From assembly GCA_003446295.1 (NCBI GenBank), contig DMBB01000185.1:1-8336 (forward strand): DNA of 8,336 bases, read 5' to 3'. Source of the stretch: Erysipelotrichaceae bacterium (GTDB lineage Bacteria > Bacillota_I > Bacilli_A > Erysipelotrichales > Erysipelotrichaceae). Below the pieces are notes generated by a model. That model did not search any database. It was not told the origin of the DNA and worked only from the letters and a program-made list of their open reading frames with translations. A program made the position numbers and the translations under genes. Below, one piece after another: positions 6,397-8,336 of this stretch; positions within the stretch are counted from its first letter, which is position 1; each line of letters opens with the position of its first letter.

Positions 6397-7161
6397 ATGA
6401 AGCGTGCTGGTAAAATACTGATACCGCTCGTTGTCCTGCTGTTTGCCTTATACTGGATGCCCTTCATCACCGTCAATATCAATGAAGGCGGTGCTGAATA
6501 TCGTGTGCCGTTTGCGTCTTCCCTGGAAAGTGCCGGGGACGGCAGGGTCACGTTCACCAGTCTGCGCAGCGCATATGCTCTGAAGAAGGATGCGGCCAAC
6601 GCAATGATGGCCTATGGTGAAACTGCCTGCTATGGCAAAACGTATTACTATGATGAAGCAAATGACATCTCATATTACGGCTATGAAACCGAGTCCGGTA
6701 TTCCCAGCCGGTTGACATATCTGTATGAAGACGGGTTTGTATGCGACGGATGGACGGACGACGATGAGATCGCATGGCCGTATGGAGATCCTGCGGATGC
6801 GGATATCAATATCGATGTACAGAAAGCGATCGATCAGGAACATCCCTGGTTTGTGATCGTGGACGGAAAACCGCAGAACCTGTATCTCTACAATGAATTC
6901 TCCAGGATGTTCAAGCAGGGCGTATGCTGTTATTTCCGGACAATGATCGTTGAAGGAAATGAACGTTCATTGATCGATATCCAGCTGCTGACGCCTGATA
7001 ACGGCGCATATTTCATCCGCACGAGGAATGCGGACGGGATCAAGGACGGCGATTACGCCAGAGTAACTGAAACGGAGATCGACGGACATAAGTGGATGTG
7101 CGCATATAAAAAACAGTATGCAGGGGAAGAACCTGTCAAACTGTTCTGTGTAGATGAATAA
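6397..7161 (+). CDS. Unrecognised membrane-anchored extracytoplasmic protein
   Basis: I do not recognise this 254-residue protein. It starts MKRAGK, followed by one hydrophobic segment (about 7-24) without a clear signal-peptidase site or lipobox, so it is probably a signal anchor with the rest outside the cell. The outer part is rich in Tyr, Asp and Gly (a YYYDEANDISYYGYE stretch near 82-96, DGWTDDDE near 117-124) and looks like a beta-rich soluble domain. It holds six cysteines (78, 116, 177, 178, 235, 251), an even number that would allow disulfides. Its start is two bases after the rpiB-type stop and has no good ribosome site, so translation is probably coupled. A strong terminator follows at once. 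Codon use looks like its neighbours, so there is no sign of recent transfer. It is a real gene by position; its function is unknown. Confidence 0.85.
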   Translation: MKRAGKILIPLVVLLFALYWMPFITVNINEGGAEYRVPFASSLESAGDGRVTFTSLRSAYALKKDAANAMMAYGETACYGKTYYYDEANDISYYGYETESGIPSRLTYLYEDGFVCDGWTDDDEIAWPYGDPADADINIDVQKAIDQEHPWFVIVDGKPQNLYLYNEFSRMFKQGVCCYFRTMIVEGNERSLIDIQLLTPDNGAYFIRTRNADGIKDGDYARVTETEIDGHKWMCAYKKQYAGEEPVKLFCVDE

Positions 7162-7163
7162 AT

Positions 7164-7201
7164 AAAAGGAAGTGCGAGCATGTGCCCGAACTTCCTTTTT
7201 T
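7164..7201. terminator. Bidirectional intrinsic terminator between convergent units
   Basis: AAAAGGAAGT (7164-7173) pairs perfectly with ACTTCCTTTT (7190-7199). The inner part can extend as an interrupted stem around CATGTG. On the plus strand the stem ends in six Ts (7196-7201), ending the lgt unit. On the minus strand it is followed by TTTTATTTATT, ending ftsH. It sits two bases after one stop codon and two bases before the other. Confidence 0.88.
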
Positions 7202-7203
7202 GG

Positions 7204-8336
7204 TTATTCGGCTTCTGCTTCGGAAGCGCTGTCCTCATTCAGAATCTTCATGAATTCTTCGCCTGTGATCGTTTCTTTTTCATACAGGTATTTTGCGATC
7301 CTGTCCAGATCATCACGGTTTTCCATCAGCAGCTTCTTTGCTTTCTCGTGCTGTTTTCTGACCAGCTCAATGACCTGACGGTCAATGTCGGCAGCCGTTT
7401 CCTGAGAACAGTTCAGGGAGGCATCGCCGCCCAGATACTGGTTCTGTACAGTCTCCATAGCGACCATATCGAAGTCTTCGTGCATGCCGTATCTTGTGAT
7501 CATGGCACGGGCGATCTTTGTTGCCTGTTCGATATCATTTGAAGCACCTGTGGTCACTTCATTGAAAACGACCTCTTCAGCAGCTCTGCCGCCTGTAAGG
7601 GTGGCGATCCTGTTCTCAAGCTCCTGCTTTGTATACAGATAATGGTTTCCTTCCTCTACCTGCATCGTATATCCCAAAGCACCGGAAGTACGAGGTATGA
7701 TCGTGATCTTCTGGACCGGGGCACTGTGTGTCTGCAGTGCCGCAACCAGAGCGTGTCCGACCTCATGGTAGGATACGGTCAGCTTCTCGCGGTCTGTCAG
7801 GATCGCATTCTTCTTTTCGTAACCGGCAAATACAACTTCAATGCTAGCCTCAAGGTCTTCCTGTGTGACTTCATCTCTGCCTGCACGGACCGCTCTGAGC
7901 GCACCTTCATTAATGATGTTTGCCAGTTCTGCGCCGCTGGCACCGGATGCCATGCGGGCGATCATCTCATAATCGATGTTGTCTGCTGCCTTGATCTTTG
8001 CGGCGTGTACCTTCAGGATCGCTTCACGGCCTTTCAGATCAGGGAGCTCCACGGGAACACGACGGTCGAATCTGCCCGGTCTGAGCAGTGCCGCATCAAG
8101 GGATTCCGGACGGTTTGTGGCTGCCAGAATAACAACGCCGTTGTTGCTTTCAAAGCCGTCCATTTCCGTCAGCAGCTGGTTGAGCGTCTGTTCACGCTCA
8201 TCATTGCCTCCGATATTGCCGGAGACACGCTTGCCGCCGATGGCATCGATCTCATCGATGAATACGATGCACGGTGCTTTTTCTTTTGCCTGTTTGAACA
8301 GGTCACGCACCTTGGACGCGCCCATACCGACAAACA
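7204..8336 (-). CDS. ftsH: ATP-dependent zinc metalloprotease FtsH, N-terminal part beyond window
   Basis: FtsH is a hexameric membrane-bound AAA+ protease that extracts and degrades misfolded membrane proteins and selected regulators. The visible 377 codons begin inside the AAA domain at the pore-loop region [13 protein letters not shown]. They include Walker B ([12 protein letters not shown]), the [17 protein letters not shown] stretch, and the second region of homology with arginine fingers ([21 protein letters not shown]). The protease domain has the zinc motif HEVGH (codons at 7753-7767) and SNDIEQAT, whose Asp is the expected third zinc ligand. The zinc motif has Val where HEAGH is usual, a tolerated position. 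The tail is short and acidic (SASEAEAE). The N-terminal membrane helices and Walker A lie beyond the right edge. The gene converges on the lgt unit and shares its terminator. Confidence 0.98.
   Translation of the reverse strand, partial: FVGMGASKVRDLFKQAKEKAPCIVFIDEIDAIGGKRVSGNIGGNDEREQTLNQLLTEMDGFESNNGVVILAATNRPESLDAALLRPGRFDRRVPVELPDLKGREAILKVHAAKIKAADNIDYEMIARMASGASGAELANIINEGALRAVRAGRDEVTQEDLEASIEVVFAGYEKKNAILTDREKLTVSYHEVGHALVAALQTHSAPVQKITIIPRTSGALGYTMQVEEGNHYLYTKQELENRIATLTGGRAAEEVVFNEVTTGASNDIEQATKIARAMITRYGMHEDFDMVAMETVQNQYLGGDASLNCSQETAADIDRQVIELVRKQHEKAKKLLMENRDDLDRIAKYLYEKETITGEEFMKILNEDSASEAEAE

Noticed and set aside
7172..7542. Plus-strand frames opposite the end of ftsH.
   Set aside because: They overlap the terminator and the strongly conserved ftsH coding sequence and have no recognisable product.
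1..8336. Search for mobile elements, CRISPR repeats, tRNA, riboswitch or toxin-antitoxin pairs.
   Set aside because: Nearly all of the window is occupied by the seven genes; the gaps are short and contain only promoter, ribosome-site and terminator-like sequences.

Overview
The window reads as ordinary chromosomal DNA of a Gram-positive (Firmicutes) bacterium. Evidence for this is purine-rich Shine-Dalgarno sites, standard use of TGA as stop, the GCCYG-type Lgt, a YfhO-family membrane protein, a VanZ-like protein and low-GC-type FtsH motifs in DNA that looks close to 50% GC by eye. A mid-GC member of the Erysipelotrichia or a related clostridial lineage fits best, but that placement is inference. 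I see no mobile element, CRISPR array, tRNA or rRNA.

Layout, left to right. A VanZ-like membrane protein (minus strand, positions 1-227) runs off the left edge. A divergent gap of about 110 bases follows. Next comes a two-gene plus-strand unit: a secreted, membrane-anchored DUF4091/GH123-like glycosidase (337-2370), overlapping by 11 bases a YfhO-family GT-C membrane protein (2360-5092) with an unusual charged coiled-coil tail. A second plus-strand unit has its own probable promoter: lgt (5147-5920), an rpiB-type sugar-phosphate isomerase (5942-6394), and an unrecognised membrane-anchored extracytoplasmic protein (6397-7161). A strong two-way terminator hairpin (7164-7201) separates this unit from ftsH (minus strand, 7204-8336), which runs off the right edge and shows only its C-terminal two thirds or so.

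Functionally the window is dominated by the cell envelope. Lgt carries out the first step of lipoprotein maturation and FtsH is membrane protein quality control. YfhO relatives in Bacillus and Listeria are linked to extracytoplasmic glycosylation of teichoic acids. The glycosidase-like protein faces the same compartment and is translationally coupled to YfhO. The most interesting reading, which is inference, is that the overlapping pair is a surface-glycopolymer editing module: one protein adds sugars and its partner trims or remodels them. The rest is largely housekeeping, and I do not see convincing evidence of a wholly new system.
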